Below the pieces are notes generated by a model. The model did no database searches, was not told the DNA's origin, and saw only the letters and a list, made by a program, of their open reading frames with translations. 64,000 nt of DNA from Paraspadella gotoi (lineage: Eukaryota; Chaetognatha), in contig CM119263.1 of assembly GCA_051294375.1 (NCBI GenBank), forward strand, positions 10,160,620-10,224,619. Direction: 5' to 3'. Positions 1 to 13,896 of this stretch are shown here, one piece after another; within the stretch, counting starts at the first letter, position 1; every line of letters begins with the position of its first letter. The position numbers and the translations under genes were made by a program.

Positions 1-38
1 GAAAAGAAAAGAAAAGAAAAGAAAAGAAAAGAAAAGAC
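1..38. repeat. (GAAAA)n microsatellite at window edge
   Basis: Seven perfect GAAAA units open the window. It lies in the intron downstream of the minus-strand Ig exon that ends at 85. Confidence 0.95.
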
Positions 39-84
39 GAAAGAACCCCCATGAATTCCTACCAATGCCCTTACCCTGACTCAC

Positions 85-413
85 CCTCCTCGGCGCCGAC
101 GACGGGTCCCGACGGAATGTCGATCACCGGCGCGTAGTTGAAGGCCAAGAGCGCCGAACCGCGAGAGTCTCCGGCGGCGTTGCTCGCTTCGCAGGTGAGG
201 TTCTGTCCGAAGAAACGCCGATCCATCGTCAGCGTTAGGGCGGCGCCGTCGGGCGACAGCGCCGCGTCGGAACCGGCGTCGTCGTCCTCGGCGCCGAACG
301 ACCGACCGTCGCTCATCATCCACCGGAAGTGAGTGGCGCGTGGGTGGGCGTCGGCGTGACAGGTGAACGTGACGGCGTCCCCCTCGCGGTACGAAGTCGG
401 TGACTGGCGAAGA
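85..413 (-). CDS. Ig domain exon (later Ig domain), 5' end lost in N gap
   Basis: The minus-strand frame is open from the gap edge and reads LRQSPTSYREGDAVTFTC, then HFRW, then an acidic loop FGAEDDDAGSDAAL. It continues with LTLTMDRRFFGQNLTCEASN, AAGDSRGSALLAFNYAPVID and a Gly/Glu-rich linker ending AEEG. The Cys (VTFTC), Trp (FRW) and Cys (NLTCEASN) give a complete I/C2-set Ig fold, and NLT is an N-glycosylation sequon. The NYAP ending is the usual linker between Ig domains in Kirre and nephrin proteins. The exon ends in phase 1 at G|GTGAGTCAG, and the donor lies at 84-76. The acceptor should lie inside the 414-573 gap. Codon use is strongly GC-rich against the GA/AT-rich introns. The likely preceding exon is 761-920. 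A noisy copy lies at 1.2-2.4 kb. Confidence 0.88.
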
Positions 414-573
414 NNNNNNNNNNNNNNNNNNNNNNNNNNNNNNNNNNNNNNNNNNNNNNNNNNNNNNNNNNNNNNNNNNNNNNNNNNNNNNNNNNNNNNN
501 NNNNNNNNNNNNNNNNNNNNNNNNNNNNNNNNNNNNNNNNNNNNNNNNNNNNNNNNNNNNNNNNNNNNNNNNN
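414..573. other. 160-N assembly gap hiding exon start
   Basis: This is unknown sequence. It must contain the 5' end and splice acceptor of the Ig exon that ends at 85. The noisy copy at 1.88-2.29 kb suggests the gap is largely GA-rich. A second gap of 10 N lies at 697-706. Confidence 0.9.
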
Positions 574-760
574 GGAGGGAGGAGGCGAAAGCTGATTGGA
601 AAACAAACTCGTCACGCCATCTTTTCGTACAACGGAATCGGGGGAAACGAAATTAATTTTGTTTGACGTTCGGTTCGACGCGAGTCGATTCCTCGTNNNN
701 NNNNNNTAATAGCCTATATTTTGTATATTAACAAAACAGCATCCGTCCTATTCGACTTAC

Positions 761-920
761 TCAACATCGGCGGAACAGGTCCATGTCCCGAACTGGCTCT
801 CCTGGATCTTGCCCACTTGAAGGACAGCTTCGGCCTTGGGAAGACCCTCGGGCGAAATCCAAACCACCTTCGAGGGTGGCGGGTGGGAGGCGACGCTGCA
901 GACTAGCTCGACGTTCTCGC
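761..920 (-). CDS. Ig domain exon, nephrin-like
   Basis: The minus strand shows the acceptor CTAACCTCCAG followed by GC GAG AAC..., a phase-1 start. It encodes GENVELVCSVASHPPPSKVV, then WISPEG, LQVGKIQESQFGTWTCSADV and E. The exon ends in phase 2 at GA|GTAAGTCG. The first Cys (ELVC), core Trp (VVW) and second Cys (TWTC) are present with normal spacing, so this is one Ig domain without its last strand. The last strand should start the next exon, inside the 414-573 gap. Length is 160 bp. The protein has the PPP-x-W pattern seen in Ig domains of the nephrin family. It follows the Ig2 exon at 28.1 kb by 27 kb, which leaves room for at least one more Ig exon. The intron to the next exon is at most about 350 bp. 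Confidence 0.82.
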
Positions 921-1221
921 CTGGAGGTTAGATGGTTTGTGTAAAAAAAAAGGTATTATTGAATAGAATTAAATTTAAACTTTATGTGGTTTTTTATATT
1001 AAGCGGGAAAAACGAAATACGTTTTATAGATTTTCGGATTAAAATCGTTTTTGGCCGTCATTCATTCGTCTTATATTTTTATCAAACGTTCGTTTGCCTC
1101 ATGATATTGAGAATCGATTTTAGAAGTAAGAAAAATCGAAAAAGAATCGAAAAATTCGACGCAAAAATCGATACTAAAAATTTATGAATCTTAGACAAAA
1201 AAGATAAAAAAAGAGAGAAGT
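921..1221. other. intron, AT-rich, no gene seen
   Basis: This short AT-rich intron stretch lies directly upstream of the 761-920 exon acceptor. I see no coding or repeat structure beyond poly-A runs. Confidence 0.7.
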
Positions 1222-2360
1222 CCAAAGAGAGGCGGCAATGTTCGATCACCGAGGCCGCATTGAGAATTCCGTACCCAGAAAGTCCGGCGCCTGAGCAACC
1301 CGCGAGGTCTCCGGCGGCGTTGCCGACTCACCGCCTTTCCTCGGCCAGCCGCGGACGGAACGGTGAAGTGTTCTCCTTCGTCCGCGAGAGAAACGGAAAC
1401 GGCCTCGAATGATCCCAATCCGTGGCGCGTCTCTCAGACGGTTTTAGAGAGCCAAGAGCGCCGGAAACCGCGGGCCGACGAGGTCTCCGGGGCCAGCCGG
1501 ACGTCGCCGTCCGGCTTCGTGCACACAACGGTCGCAGTCGTCGTCCTCGGTGCGCTGCGAAGAAACGCGCGGGAGACCATGCGAACTCGTCGACGCGCGC
1601 GAATCATCGACAGCTCGAGACCGTGATTCCGGCGGACGCATGCGCGCGCGGTCGGAACCCGTCCGGCGAGGCCGTCACGGCAGAATCCCGTGCAGCGCGC
1701 TCGCCACACCGCATCCCGAGCGGCTACGTCGCCTCAAGTCCGTGCCTGAACTGGGAAAGTAGAGTGGACGAGAGCGAGGGGTAGGTGCCGTTGCACCGGA
1801 GGGTAGGAGCAAGGTAGAGAAGAGCACGGTGACAGCGTACCGACGACGCACTGCGAACGTGACAGGAAAGAAGTGCGAGGAGGAGGAAGAACTGGAGGAG
1901 AAGAGTAGAAAGAGAGAAGATGAAGGAGAGAGAGAGATGACGATGCAGCACGAGAAGAGAGAGAATAGGGGGTATATTGATTGGTTAGAGGACCGAGTAC
2001 GCGCAGACGAGTGATGAGAGAAGAAAAGACGAGGGAAGAGGAGGGAAGATGAGAGAGAGCGAGGAGAAGAGACATGAGATAGATGGAAGAAGAGACCAAG
2101 ACGTACGGTACGAAGAGAGAGGAGAGAATAAGTCACTCTATCTTTTTGCTCGGCGGATCCATTGTGAGAATCTAGAGGAGGAGTACAGGAGGAAAATAGA
2201 AATAGGATTTGGTTGGACCCAGTGCCAGCTTCTGAGAAACAGGAAGTACGACTCGCCTATCGTGCAGAAAAGTAAGGACGTTGGCCGAAGGGACGAGTAG
2301 GAATGACCCATCTTTTTCGTACAACGGAATCGGGGGAGTATACGAGAATTCAATTTTGCG
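1222..2360 (-). pseudogene. noisy direct copy of the 100-690 exon/intron region
   Basis: Several strings recur in the same order and orientation as in 100-690, with many small indels. GCCAAGAGCGCCG near 1450 matches 147. The strand-reverse of AACGCCGCCGGAGAC near 1315 matches the end of the exon. CGTACAACGGAATCGGGGG near 2320 matches 626. The Ig frame is broken by indels, so it is not a usable exon. The middle (1,870-2,290) is GA-rich and probably represents what is missing in the 414-573 gap. It may be raw long-read sequence placed next to the polished contig. An old tandem duplicate exon is the alternative. Confidence 0.55.
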
Positions 2361-3130
2361 ATTTGACGGTTGCAGGTTCAGTGAGGACGGGCAGTAGTCG
2401 AACGTTTGACCCTGTCTGCTAGACAAGGAAAAAGAGATAAGGCCACCGCGATTGTGACCGAGAGACAGCAGCAGATGAGGCGTATTAGTATAATGTGTGT
2501 AGTTACGTGTGTGGTGAGCGGAGAAGTGGGACGAGGGAGAGGGAGAGTAGGGGACGAGCACGCCGATCAGAGAGAGAGAGAGAATCTCGCGGAGGTTGAA
2601 TAACAGCCGAAGGAGGAGAGCAAATAGTATTTTTAAATGCAAGATTTTGCTATAGTGGGGGAGGGTGAGGGGGAGGAGGGGAGAGAATGTTTGGTCGGAT
2701 AGTGGATGGGCAGAGATGTGAGTGTGAGAAGGGGACAGCATAGGAGGGAGGAGAGAGAGAAATTTTAAAAGCAAAATGAATATATAAGAGGGAGGAGAGT
2801 TGTAGGAGGAGGAGAATTGGAGAGGAAATTTAGATTAGGTGGACGATACGATTAATTGATGGAGGCATATACTGAAGAGAGAGAGAAGAGATAAATGTAT
2901 GAGTATAAAAATCTTAAGTATAAACGAAAGAAAATAAGTTAAGAGAAAAAGGAGAAGTATCGAGAATCGAGTAAGTATGACTGGAGACAGATAATAAAAA
3001 ATTTTGGAGCGACTCTATGAAAAAAAAGTCAGGAAGAAGGTTAAACAATCAACTTGAGCACACTGAAAATCTTCATTGATGTGCCATCTTTATTGTACTT
3101 GTTTTCCGATGCACACATCCGTTAGCAGCG
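2361..3130. other. GA-rich intron, no gene seen
   Basis: The stretch is purine-rich and noisy, with short GAGA runs and no convincing exon. Reading frames on both strands are low-complexity. Confidence 0.6.
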
Positions 3131-3627
3131 ACAAAAAACACAATGGAGTTTGGCCGCTCATCTTTGCACAGCCGCGTTGAGATGATCATACGAGCACAAA
3201 GGCGCTTTGGCTACTTTATATTTCTCTTTCCTTTATTCTTTTACTTCTCTTTCTTTTCTTTTCTCTTTTTTCAACATTCTTCTTTTTCTTTTTTTTTTAT
3301 TCTTCCCTATCTTTGTTGTCTTTGTATCTCATCTTCCGCGAATTCCTTTTATTCCTTGGCTCGCGGCATATCAGGTCTTTTTTGTTTCACACTCTTTTCT
3401 TATACTAATCTAGGTTTACTTGTCTTATTCCTTTCAATCCCTCCTTTTTTTGTCTCTATAATTATTATATATCGTCTGGCTGTCTATGGTTCCGTTCAGC
3501 GCTGTCAACTATTTTTCTGCCGCTGTGTCATCTCTTCGTCTCTCTCAATCATCTATTCCGGCGTTCTCACTTCGGTTTTCATTCTTCCCTTCTTTCTGTT
3601 CTAATAGAAACTCTACGCTGGCCGGCC

Positions 3628-3942
3628 CGTCCGCCTCTCTCTCTCTCTCTTCTATCTCCCTGTCGTATCCTCTCTCTCTCTCTCATCTTCTATCTTCTTC
3701 TTCTTCCCTCTTCTCCTCATCCTCTCTCTCCTTTCCTCCTTCCTCTCTCTCTCTCCTCTTCATATCTCTCTCTCTTCCTCCTCTCTCTTCCTCCTTCCTC
3801 CTCTCTCTCTTCTCTCTCTCCTCTCTCTCTTTTCTCTCTCTCTCTCTTCCTCGTCCTCTTCCTCCTTCCTCTTCTCTCCTCTCTCTCTCTCTCTCCTCTT
3901 TCTCTCTCTTCCCTCTTCTCCTCCTCTCTCCTCTCTCCTCAC
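3628..3942. repeat. CT-rich low-complexity tract
   Basis: An interrupted (CT)n, (CTT)n and (CCT)n pyrimidine tract occupies the place held by the (CT)n tracts of the other unit copies (11.94-12.09 and 14.97-15.12 kb). Confidence 0.9.
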
Positions 3943-4213
3943 CGCTCCTCGGCCATCCTCTTGTCTTTAATACTTCAACTCCACGTCACCAAGATCCTGT
4001 ATTCGTTCCCCTCTCTTCCTCCAAGTGGCCTCTTTACTACTCTCCCTTTTGCTTTCTCATCTCGTCTTCCCCATCCGGGCAGGCGGCATATTTTTTTTCT
4101 GCATTCAAATTCTTTATTCATCGGTCTGGTATTCCGGCCGCCATTCTGTCTTTCTGAATCCACGACAGAATGTCTCCATCAGCCGGGTTTTAATCTTTTG
4201 TCCTCGTGTGCGG

Positions 4214-4215
<2 letters not shown>

Positions 4216-4258
<43 letters not shown>
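4216..4258. repeat. poly-T run (~43 bp)
   Basis: This long homopolymer run sits where the other copies have only 8-9 T. It points to sequencing or assembly noise in copy 1. Confidence 0.9.
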
Positions 4259-5420
4259 CTGTTTCGTTTTTTTCTGGGCAATCATCCTCTTTTTTAATAT
4301 TTCTCTTCTCTCGTATATTTCTATTTTTTTTTTTTTTCTCATCTCTTTTTCTGGTCCGTGTTGTTCGACATCGCCGGCCCAATTTTCCGTCGTCGTCGTT
4401 CTCGTCATCATCACAATTTCGCAATGTTTTCCACGGGGGATGACTGCGTTTAAGGGATGGTCGTGGAGATAAGTGTTGCGTTGGTAAAAGCAAAGAGTAG
4501 ATCGAAGACTGAAGAGATACAGCGGTTGAGGAGAGAGGAAACAACAACCTTTACAAAGTCTTCCCTTTACAACCCCACCTCCCACTGCCCCTTCCCTGCC
4601 TCCATAGAATTGCCGGCAGTTGTTTGATGCACCGACGTGTTTAATGTGAACTTTTATGGTGACTTGTCGGATCAATTTTTCCCTGTTTACTTCCTTCCCT
4701 CTCCTTCTCCCTTTAAATTTCACCTCCTTCTTCTCCTTCCCTTAAGTTTTCCCTAAACCCCCCCTTTTTCTCTTTTCTTAGTTTTCCCTTTAAACCCCCG
4801 TTTTTTTTCTTTTAGTTTCATTTAACCCCCCTTTTTTCTCTTAAGTTTTCCCCTCCCACCTTAAACCCCTATTTTTTTCTATTCCTCTTTAAAGAAAATC
4901 AGTCTCCCATCCCCGTCTGTCTATTACTCCCTTTTCGCCCGTTTATTTTCGGGGGAAAACATGAAAACAATGAATAAAAGAAAGGATTTTTTATTAAAAT
5001 AAATAAGTAATAAAAACCATAAAATCCAATAAAAACGGTTTTCTATATTACCCACACACAACAACTACAACAACTTAGTGTTAGTGTTTAGGATTCTTAT
5101 TAATTGAATATCATATACTAGTGCTACTGTTCCGCCTTTTTTTTTAAGTACTTCGCTTTGTGCAAGCATCGACTTTTTTTCCAAAGCGTACTATGTGATA
5201 ACAAGTAATGTTTTCAAAATTTGTTTTATTATTAAATACCTACCCTGCTCTCAGTGCACACTATAACGGCACACTCCACGCTGCAACACTTCTTTCCCTA
5301 ATCTCATGTTAATCATTTATATTCGTTCAAATCAGGACGAATCGCGTCACTCCTTGAATTTCGCCCGCGTCGCCGACTCCAGCGATTATAATCTTTCTTT
5401 TTTTCAATCAGCGCGGGGAC

Positions 5421-5545
5421 GGACTCGACGACGACGACGACGACGAAGACGCCTACGAACGACGCCGACGCGACGACGCTACGACGACGCCGACGACGAC
5501 GCCGACGCGACGGCCGACGACGACGACGACGACGACGACGACCTC
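5421..5545. repeat. (GAC)n trinucleotide repeat
   Basis: GAC/GACGCC repeats lie inside copy 1. The same position in other copies carries shorter (GAC)n at 11,222, 13,871 and 16,900. Confidence 0.9.
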
Positions 5546-5904
5546 GGAATAGGTTTCCCTTTCGATTTCATTCTTCGTCTCACATCACGTCTCACTTTTT
5601 TTCCCTATCCCTTTGAGCTGAGGACACCCCTGGCTGCACAACAGCACAGAGCACCCCCGATCTCGTTTCTCCAACCCACCAACATCATTTTCCCCGGACT
5701 CTCCTCTTTGTCTAATCTTTCCACCTTTTCCGACCACCCCTTTTGTAAAAACCCGTACCTCAACAACTCCTCCCCATCACCACACACTTTACTCCCTTTT
5801 CAGTCCGCGTCTCCCTAGAACTCGGCATCGCAATTTATCCGCTCTCTCAGAACAACAGCCTGACCGGCTCTCCGCGGTCATGGTTTTCAAAAGTATCCCT
5901 CCAC

Positions 5905-6132
5905 GTTATGGTTTTTTTTCTTTTTTTTATCTTTTTTTCTTTTTTCTTTTTTCTTTTTTTTTTCTTTTCTTTTTTTTTTTTTTTTTGTCTTTATCCTTTT
6001 CTTTCTTTTTTTTCTTTTTTTTTTTTTTTTTGTTCTTAGTTCTTTTCTTTTTCTTTTTTTTTCTTTTTTTCTTTTTTTTCTTTTCTTTTTTTTCTTTTTT
6101 CTTTTTTTTTTTTGTTTCGTTGTTTCTTCTCA
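5905..6132. repeat. T/C low-complexity tract ending in a 25-N gap
   Basis: The tract is almost pure T with single C. It replaces the CT tract that follows the TCATGGTTCAAGTATCC landmark in other copies, and it ends at the 25-N gap 6,133-6,157. Confidence 0.85.
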
Positions 6133-6157
6133 NNNNNNNNNNNNNNNNNNNNNNNNN

Positions 6158-6560
6158 ACGATATATTGACATAGAAAAAGTATAAAGTATTAAACTAGTA
6201 CGAAAAAATAGAGTGCAAAGATTGTCGATGAAGAGCGAGAAAAAAAATGAGGCCTTGAACCGGAGAGTTAAACAACCTGGCACTATCTCTCTCTCTCTTT
6301 TTCTTTTTCTCTCTTTATCTCCCATGTTGCGTCATCTTCGCCTTTATCTTCGCAACAGGTTTTTTTTTCTCTTTTCTTTATTCTTTATTTTCTTTCTTTC
6401 TTTCAATCTTTTTTTTTCTTCTTATTTTTATCCGCAATTTTTTCTGTCTCGTTCTCTTCGTTCAAACGATCGTTCCATTGTTATTCCCCTTTTTTGTCTA
6501 AATAGAAACGCTGGCGCCGTCGCTCTACTCTGGTCACTCTCTCTCTCTCTCTCAAAAAAG
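6158..6560 (+). repeat. partial copy of the unit start
   Basis: AACCTGGCACTATCTC (6,272), CTTCGCCTTTATCT (6,337), AACGATCG (6,464) and ACGCTGGCGCCGTCGC (6,508) match 11,659-11,913 in order. The copy stops at the short CT run near 6,545. There the sequence turns into the left arm of the inverted repeat. Confidence 0.75.
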
Positions 6561-6654
6561 GAGATGAGATCTTTTTTTGCTCCGTCTTCTTTTCGGTCGC
6601 TTTAATCCAAAGTCTATTCCGCCGATTCTTTCTCTTGAGTGACTCACCCAGAGC

Positions 6655-6850
6655 AGCGATCCGGGTTACATCCGGGTTAACTTTCCCTAGGCGACATACG
6701 GATTTTGACGGGCCCCGTTTTATCCGAGTTTAACTAGCCCAGGCGACATCTGGCTTTGACTCAACCGGTACAGTTTAGGGTTTAGACTCGTGTTTACGCG
6801 TGTTACAGCCCTGTTTTACTCAGCCGGTGACATTCGATTTGGACCAGAGA
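6655..6850. repeat. degenerate ~54 bp tandem repeat
   Basis: The motif GGCGACAT...GG.TTTGAC recurs about every 54 bp, at CTAGGCGACATACGGATTTT, then CCAGGCGACATCTGGCTTTG, then a weaker GCCGGTGACATTCGATTTGG. The first two units are also found inverted at 18,045-18,150. Confidence 0.6.
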
Positions 6851-7499
6851 GAAAAATCTAGGTTTTCTCGCTTGAAAGTTGAATTGATTGCTAAAACTCT
6901 GAATCGCTCTGAGAATCGCAAACGGGCCTTTTCGCAATATACTGGTATCCTGGACTTGAGCTGGCTGAACGTCACTAAAAACTTTCTCAGCTTCTTGTTG
7001 ACATTATTATGTATACATCTCCGAGCCTCACATAGCCGCAAAAAAAAAAACCTATCCGCGAATTTAAAAACACAAGCTCGGCGCCAACTGACGACCTGAC
7101 CACCTGACCGTCTTCCGAAGAACACCATCCGGTCAGCCACCCTTCCCCAAGGCGCGGTCAAGGCCCAGGCCAACCAATTCAAACAAGTTTTGACAAAATT
7201 TGCAACGAAGTCGCGGGAACCAAACAAAACGAGGTGGAGGAAAAAAAAAAAGAGCATCGAGGGGAAAATGAAGAGTGAAGACGAGGAGAGGCAGGGAAGG
7301 GGGGAGTGGGGAGGGGAAAAGGAGGGGTAGGGGGATTGAGAGAGGGCAGGAGAAAGAAGAGACTGAGTTGGGTAGAGGGAGGGAGGGCGGAAAAGAGAAG
7401 CATTGAAAATAGTGAAAAGAGGAAGGTTAAAGAAAAGTAGGTTCGGTGGGAAAAGAGGCACTTGCTTAAGAAAAAGAAGAATGTGAAAGTTAGGAAAAG

Positions 7500-7650
7500 A
7501 AAAGTAGAAAGAGAGAGAGACAGAGAGAGAGAGAAGAAAATGGAGAGAGAGAGAGAGAGAGAGCGAGAAAAGTGAAAATAAAAAAGTGGGGTAAGAGAAA
7601 GAAAAAGCGAAAGTGAAAGAGAGAGAGAAAGTGAGAGAAAGAGAAGAGAA

Positions 7651-7741
<91 letters not shown>

Positions 7742-7742
7742 A
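7500..7742. repeat. (GA)n microsatellite
   Basis: An interrupted GA tract of about 240 bp lies in the left arm. The matching CT tract in the right arm is at 17,273-17,510. Confidence 0.95.
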
Positions 7743-8283
7743 AAACCAATAACTGGAGGATACTTGACCATGACCCCTGGGAGAGCCGGTCAGGCTGTGG
7801 TTCGGAGAGAGCGATAAATTGCGATGCCGAGTCTAGGGAGACGCGGACTGAAAAGGGAGTGAAAGGTGGTGATGGAGGAGAGTGTTGGGGTGACGGGTTT
7901 ACAAAAAGGTGGTCGGAAGGTGGAAAAGATTAGACAAGAGCGGAAGATCGGAAAATGATTGGGTGGTGAGGAAAGAGATCGGGGATGCTCTGGTGTGTCG
8001 CAGGGGTGTCCTCAGCTCAAAGGGGAAAAGTGAGACGTGATTGCGCGAGGACGAAGAATGAAAATCGAAAGGGAAAACCTATCGCGAGGTCGTCGTCGTC
8101 GTCGTCGTCGACGTCGTCCCCGCGTGATTGAAAAAAAAGAAAGATTAATAACTCGCTGAGTCGAAATCTCAAGGAGTGACGCTGATTTCGTCCTGATTGA
8201 ACGAAATAATAATGATTAACATGAAGATTGGGAAAAAAAAGTGTGCAGCGTGGAGTGTGCCGTTTATAGTGTTCACTGAGCAG

Positions 8284-8884
8284 TAGGGTGGAGTGATGAA
8301 AAGATTGAGTGATTGAACATTATTTTTTTTTGCTCTTATGGACATATAATTAATGAATTTTAAATCCTTTTAAAAAATTTTTTAGCATAACAATATAGCA
8401 AATTCAATTATTTATGTTGTAATATCGCTATAAAAATCGTCAAATTTTAAAATAATTTATTTTTAATTTTTAAGAACTGATTTGGATTCTGTAAAAAACT
8501 AAGAAACTTTTATAAATATGTTTATATGATATTTTAATGTTTAGATGCACAAAAAATGACTAAAAGTTTTAAAGTCAGGAATTTTCACCTTTTTTCTTAT
8601 TTTAAACATTGAAGATGACAGAATTTTGATAACATGTTTTATATTTTTTGATTCAATCTTTTTTTGAGAATCTGAATCTTTATTAAAGTTTTATAACAAT
8701 TATTTTTAAAATTTACTATTTTATAAGGATATTTACTACAAATATATTATATTTTACTATTCTGTTCCCGAGAGATAATATGAACAAAAATATTTTTTAT
8801 ACTAATTAATCATACTATCTCACATTTAAATATCATTGTTCGATCATTCAAAATAAATTTTTTGTTCTTGAGTGCTCCACTCTA
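8284..8884 (-). mobile_element. hAT-like non-autonomous element (copy 1, inverted)
   Basis: This is a 601-bp AT-rich element. Its ends are TAGGGTGGAGTGATG and, as reverse complement of the right end, TAGAGTGGAGCACTC. The terminal inverted repeat is therefore TAGRGTGGAG. It is flanked on both sides by the 8-bp duplication CTGAGCAG (8,276-8,283 and 8,885-8,892). An 8-bp duplication with TAGRG-type ends fits the hAT superfamily (Ac-like ends). There is no transposase frame, so it would be moved by an element elsewhere. The empty site is seen at 11,053 and about 5,245. Confidence 0.75.
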
Positions 8885-9234
8885 CTGAGCAGCAGGGTAG
8901 GTTATTATAATAAAAACAAATTTGAAAACAATTATCTTTTATTCACATAGTGACGCTTGAAAAAAAAGTCGATGCTGGCGAAAAAAAAAGGCGAAGTAAA
9001 CTTAAATAATAAGAATCCTAAAACCTAACACTAACTTGGTTTATGTTGATGTGTGGGTAATATAGAAAACCGTTTTTATTTGGATTTTTTTAGGTTTTTT
9101 ATTTACTTATTTATTTTAATAAAAAATCCTCTTTCTTTTATTCATTGTTTTCATGTTTTCCCCAAAAATAAACGGGCGAAAGGGAGAGAAAGACAAGGAT
9201 GGGGAGACTGATTTAAAGAGGAAAGAAAAATAGG

Positions 9235-9395
9235 GGGGGTTTAAAGGAAAAACTAAAGAAGAAAAAAGGGGGTTAATGGAAAACTAAAAAAGAAAAAACG
9301 GGGGTTAAAGGGAAAACTAAAGAGAAAAAACGGGGTGTTAAAGGGAAAACTAAAGAGAAAAAAGGGGGGGTTATAGGAAAACTTAAGGGAAGGAG
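9235..9395 (-). repeat. 32-bp minisatellite (inverted copy)
   Basis: About five units of AACTAAAGAGAAAAAACGGG plus a GGTTAAAGGGAA part. They are the reverse complement of the units at 10,553-10,718. Confidence 0.8.
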
Positions 9396-9876
9396 AAGAA
9401 GGAGTGTAAATTTAAAAGGAAGAAGGGAGAGGGAAGGAAGTAAACAGGGAAAAATTGAATCCGACAAGTTCACCATAAAAGTTCACCATAAACAGCGTCG
9501 GTGCATCAAAACAACTGCCGGCAATTCTATGGAGGAGGGAAGGGGCAGTGGGAGGTTGGGGTTGTAAAGGGAGAGACTTTGTAAAGGGTTTGTTGTTTCC
9601 CTCTCCCTCAACCGCTGTATCTCTTCAGTCTTCGATCTACTCTTTGCTTTTACCAACGCAACACTTATCTCCACGACATCCCTTAAACGCAGTCATCCCC
9701 CGTGAAAACATTGCGAAATTGTGATGATGACGAGAACGACGAGACGAAAATTGGCGGCGATCGAACAACGAATTACGAGAATAAAAGATTTGATGCAGAA
9801 AAAAAAAAATGGCGCGGAGGACAAAAGATAAACCCTTGGAGACATCTGGCGTGAGTTAAAGACAAGATGGCGGCGT

Positions 9877-10047
<171 letters not shown>

Positions 10048-10070
<23 letters not shown>

Positions 10071-11246
10071 TAACTCCACGCCAGATGTCTCCAAGGGTTT
10101 ATCTTTTGTCCTCCGCGCCATTTTTTTTTCTGCAACAAATCTTTTATTCTCGTAATTCGTTGTTCGATCGCCGCCAATTTTCGTCGTCGTCGTCGTCGTC
10201 GTTCTCGTCATCATCACAATTTCGCAATGTTTTCACGGGGGATGACTGCGTTTAAGGGGATGGTCGTGGAGATAAGTGTTGCGTTGGTAAAAGCAAAGAG
10301 TAGATCGAAGACTGAAGAGATACAGCGGTTGAGGAGAGAGGAAACAACAACCCTTTACAAAGTCTCTCCCTTTACAACCCCAACCTCCCACTGCCCCTTC
10401 CCTGCCTCCATAGAATTGCCGGCAGTTGTTTTGATGCACCGACGTGTTTATGGTGAACTTTTATGGTGAACTTGTCGGATTCAATTTTTCCCTGTTTACT
10501 TCCTTCCCTCTCCCTTCATCCCTTTTAAATTTACACTCCTTCTTCTCCTTCCCTTAAGTTTTCCCTTTAACCCCCGTTTTTTCTCTTTAGTTTTCCCTTT
10601 AACCCCCGTTTTTTCTCTTTAGTTTTCCCTTTAACCCCCGTTTTTTCTTTTTAGTTTTCCATTTAACCCCCCTTTTTTCTCTTTAGTTTTCCCTTAAACC
10701 CCCCCTATTTTTTCTTTCCTCTTTAAAATCAGTCTCCCCGATCCTTGTCTTCTCTCCCTTTCGCCCGTTTATTTTTTGGGGGAAAACATGAAAACAATGA
10801 ATAAAAGAAAGAGGATTTTTTTATTAAAATAAATAAGTAAATAAAAAACCATAAAAAAATCCAAATAAAAACGGTTTTCTATATTACCCACACAACAACA
10901 TAAACCAAGCTTAGTGTTAGGTTTTAGGATTCTTATTATTTAAGTTTACTTCGCCTTTTTTTTTCGCCAGCATCGACTTTTTTTTCAAGCGTCACTATGT
11001 GATAAAAAAGATAATTGTTTTCAAATTTGTTTTATTATAATAACCTACCCTGCTGCTCAGTGCACACTATAAACGGCACACTCCACGCTGCACACTTCTT
11101 TCCTAATCTTCATGTTAATCATTATTATTTCGTTCAATCAGGACGAAATCAGCGTCACTCCTTGAGATTTTCGACTCAGCGAGTTATTAATCTTTCTTTT
11201 TTTTCAATCAGCGCGGGGACGACGTCGACGACGACGACGACGACGA
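10048..11246 (+). repeat. right-arm unit copy with empty hAT site
   Basis: This is the cleanest unit copy without the insertion. It includes the minisatellite, a (GAC)n run at its end and the uninterrupted site CTGCTCAG at 11,053-11,060. It ends at the 25-N gap 11,247-11,271. Short frames on either strand do not look coding. Confidence 0.8.
10553..10718 (+). repeat. 32-bp minisatellite, ~5 units
   Basis: The unit is GTTTTCCCTTTAACCCCCG followed by TTTTTTCTCTTTA, about 32 bp. It is repeated with small changes. Matching blocks lie at 4,740-4,870 (noisy), 9,235-9,395 (inverted), about 12,590-12,735 and about 15,619-15,764. Confidence 0.85.
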
Positions 11247-11271
11247 NNNNNNNNNNNNNNNNNNNNNNNNN

Positions 11272-13896
<2,625 letters not shown>

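Larger units (their letters stand above)
3131..5905 (+). repeat. copy 1 of the ~4 kb intron repeat unit (noisy)
   Basis: This matches the unit seen better at 10.05-11.25 and 11.27-14.27 kb. Shared landmarks include GGATGACTGCGTTTAAGG (4,439), the CCC/TTTT minisatellite (4,740-4,870), AAAACATGAAAACAATGAAT (4,957), ACGGTTTTCTATATTACCCA (5,035) and TCAGCGCGGGGAC (5,408). The match is loose before about 3.6 kb. It has the empty hAT site near 5,245 (CTGCTCTCAG). No protein-coding frame in it looks real. Confidence 0.7.

Noticed and set aside
761-906. Plus-strand frame opposite the 761-920 exon
   Set aside because: It is a shadow. The minus strand has the Ig cysteines, the tryptophan and both splice sites.
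1255-1345. Subtilisin/convertase-like string GLSGYGILNAASVIE on minus
   Set aside because: The resemblance is short and has no catalytic context. The DNA aligns better as a noisy copy of the nearby Ig exon (shared AACGCCGCCGGAGAC).
7490-7771. Long Ser/Leu frames on minus and Glu/Arg frames on plus
   Set aside because: They are translations of (GA)n/(CT)n tracts. All such frames at about 3.7, 9.9, 12.0, 15.0, 17.3, 21.9, 37.0, 45.4, 46.6, 47.0, 56.3, 58.1 and 61.8 kb were left out for the same reason.
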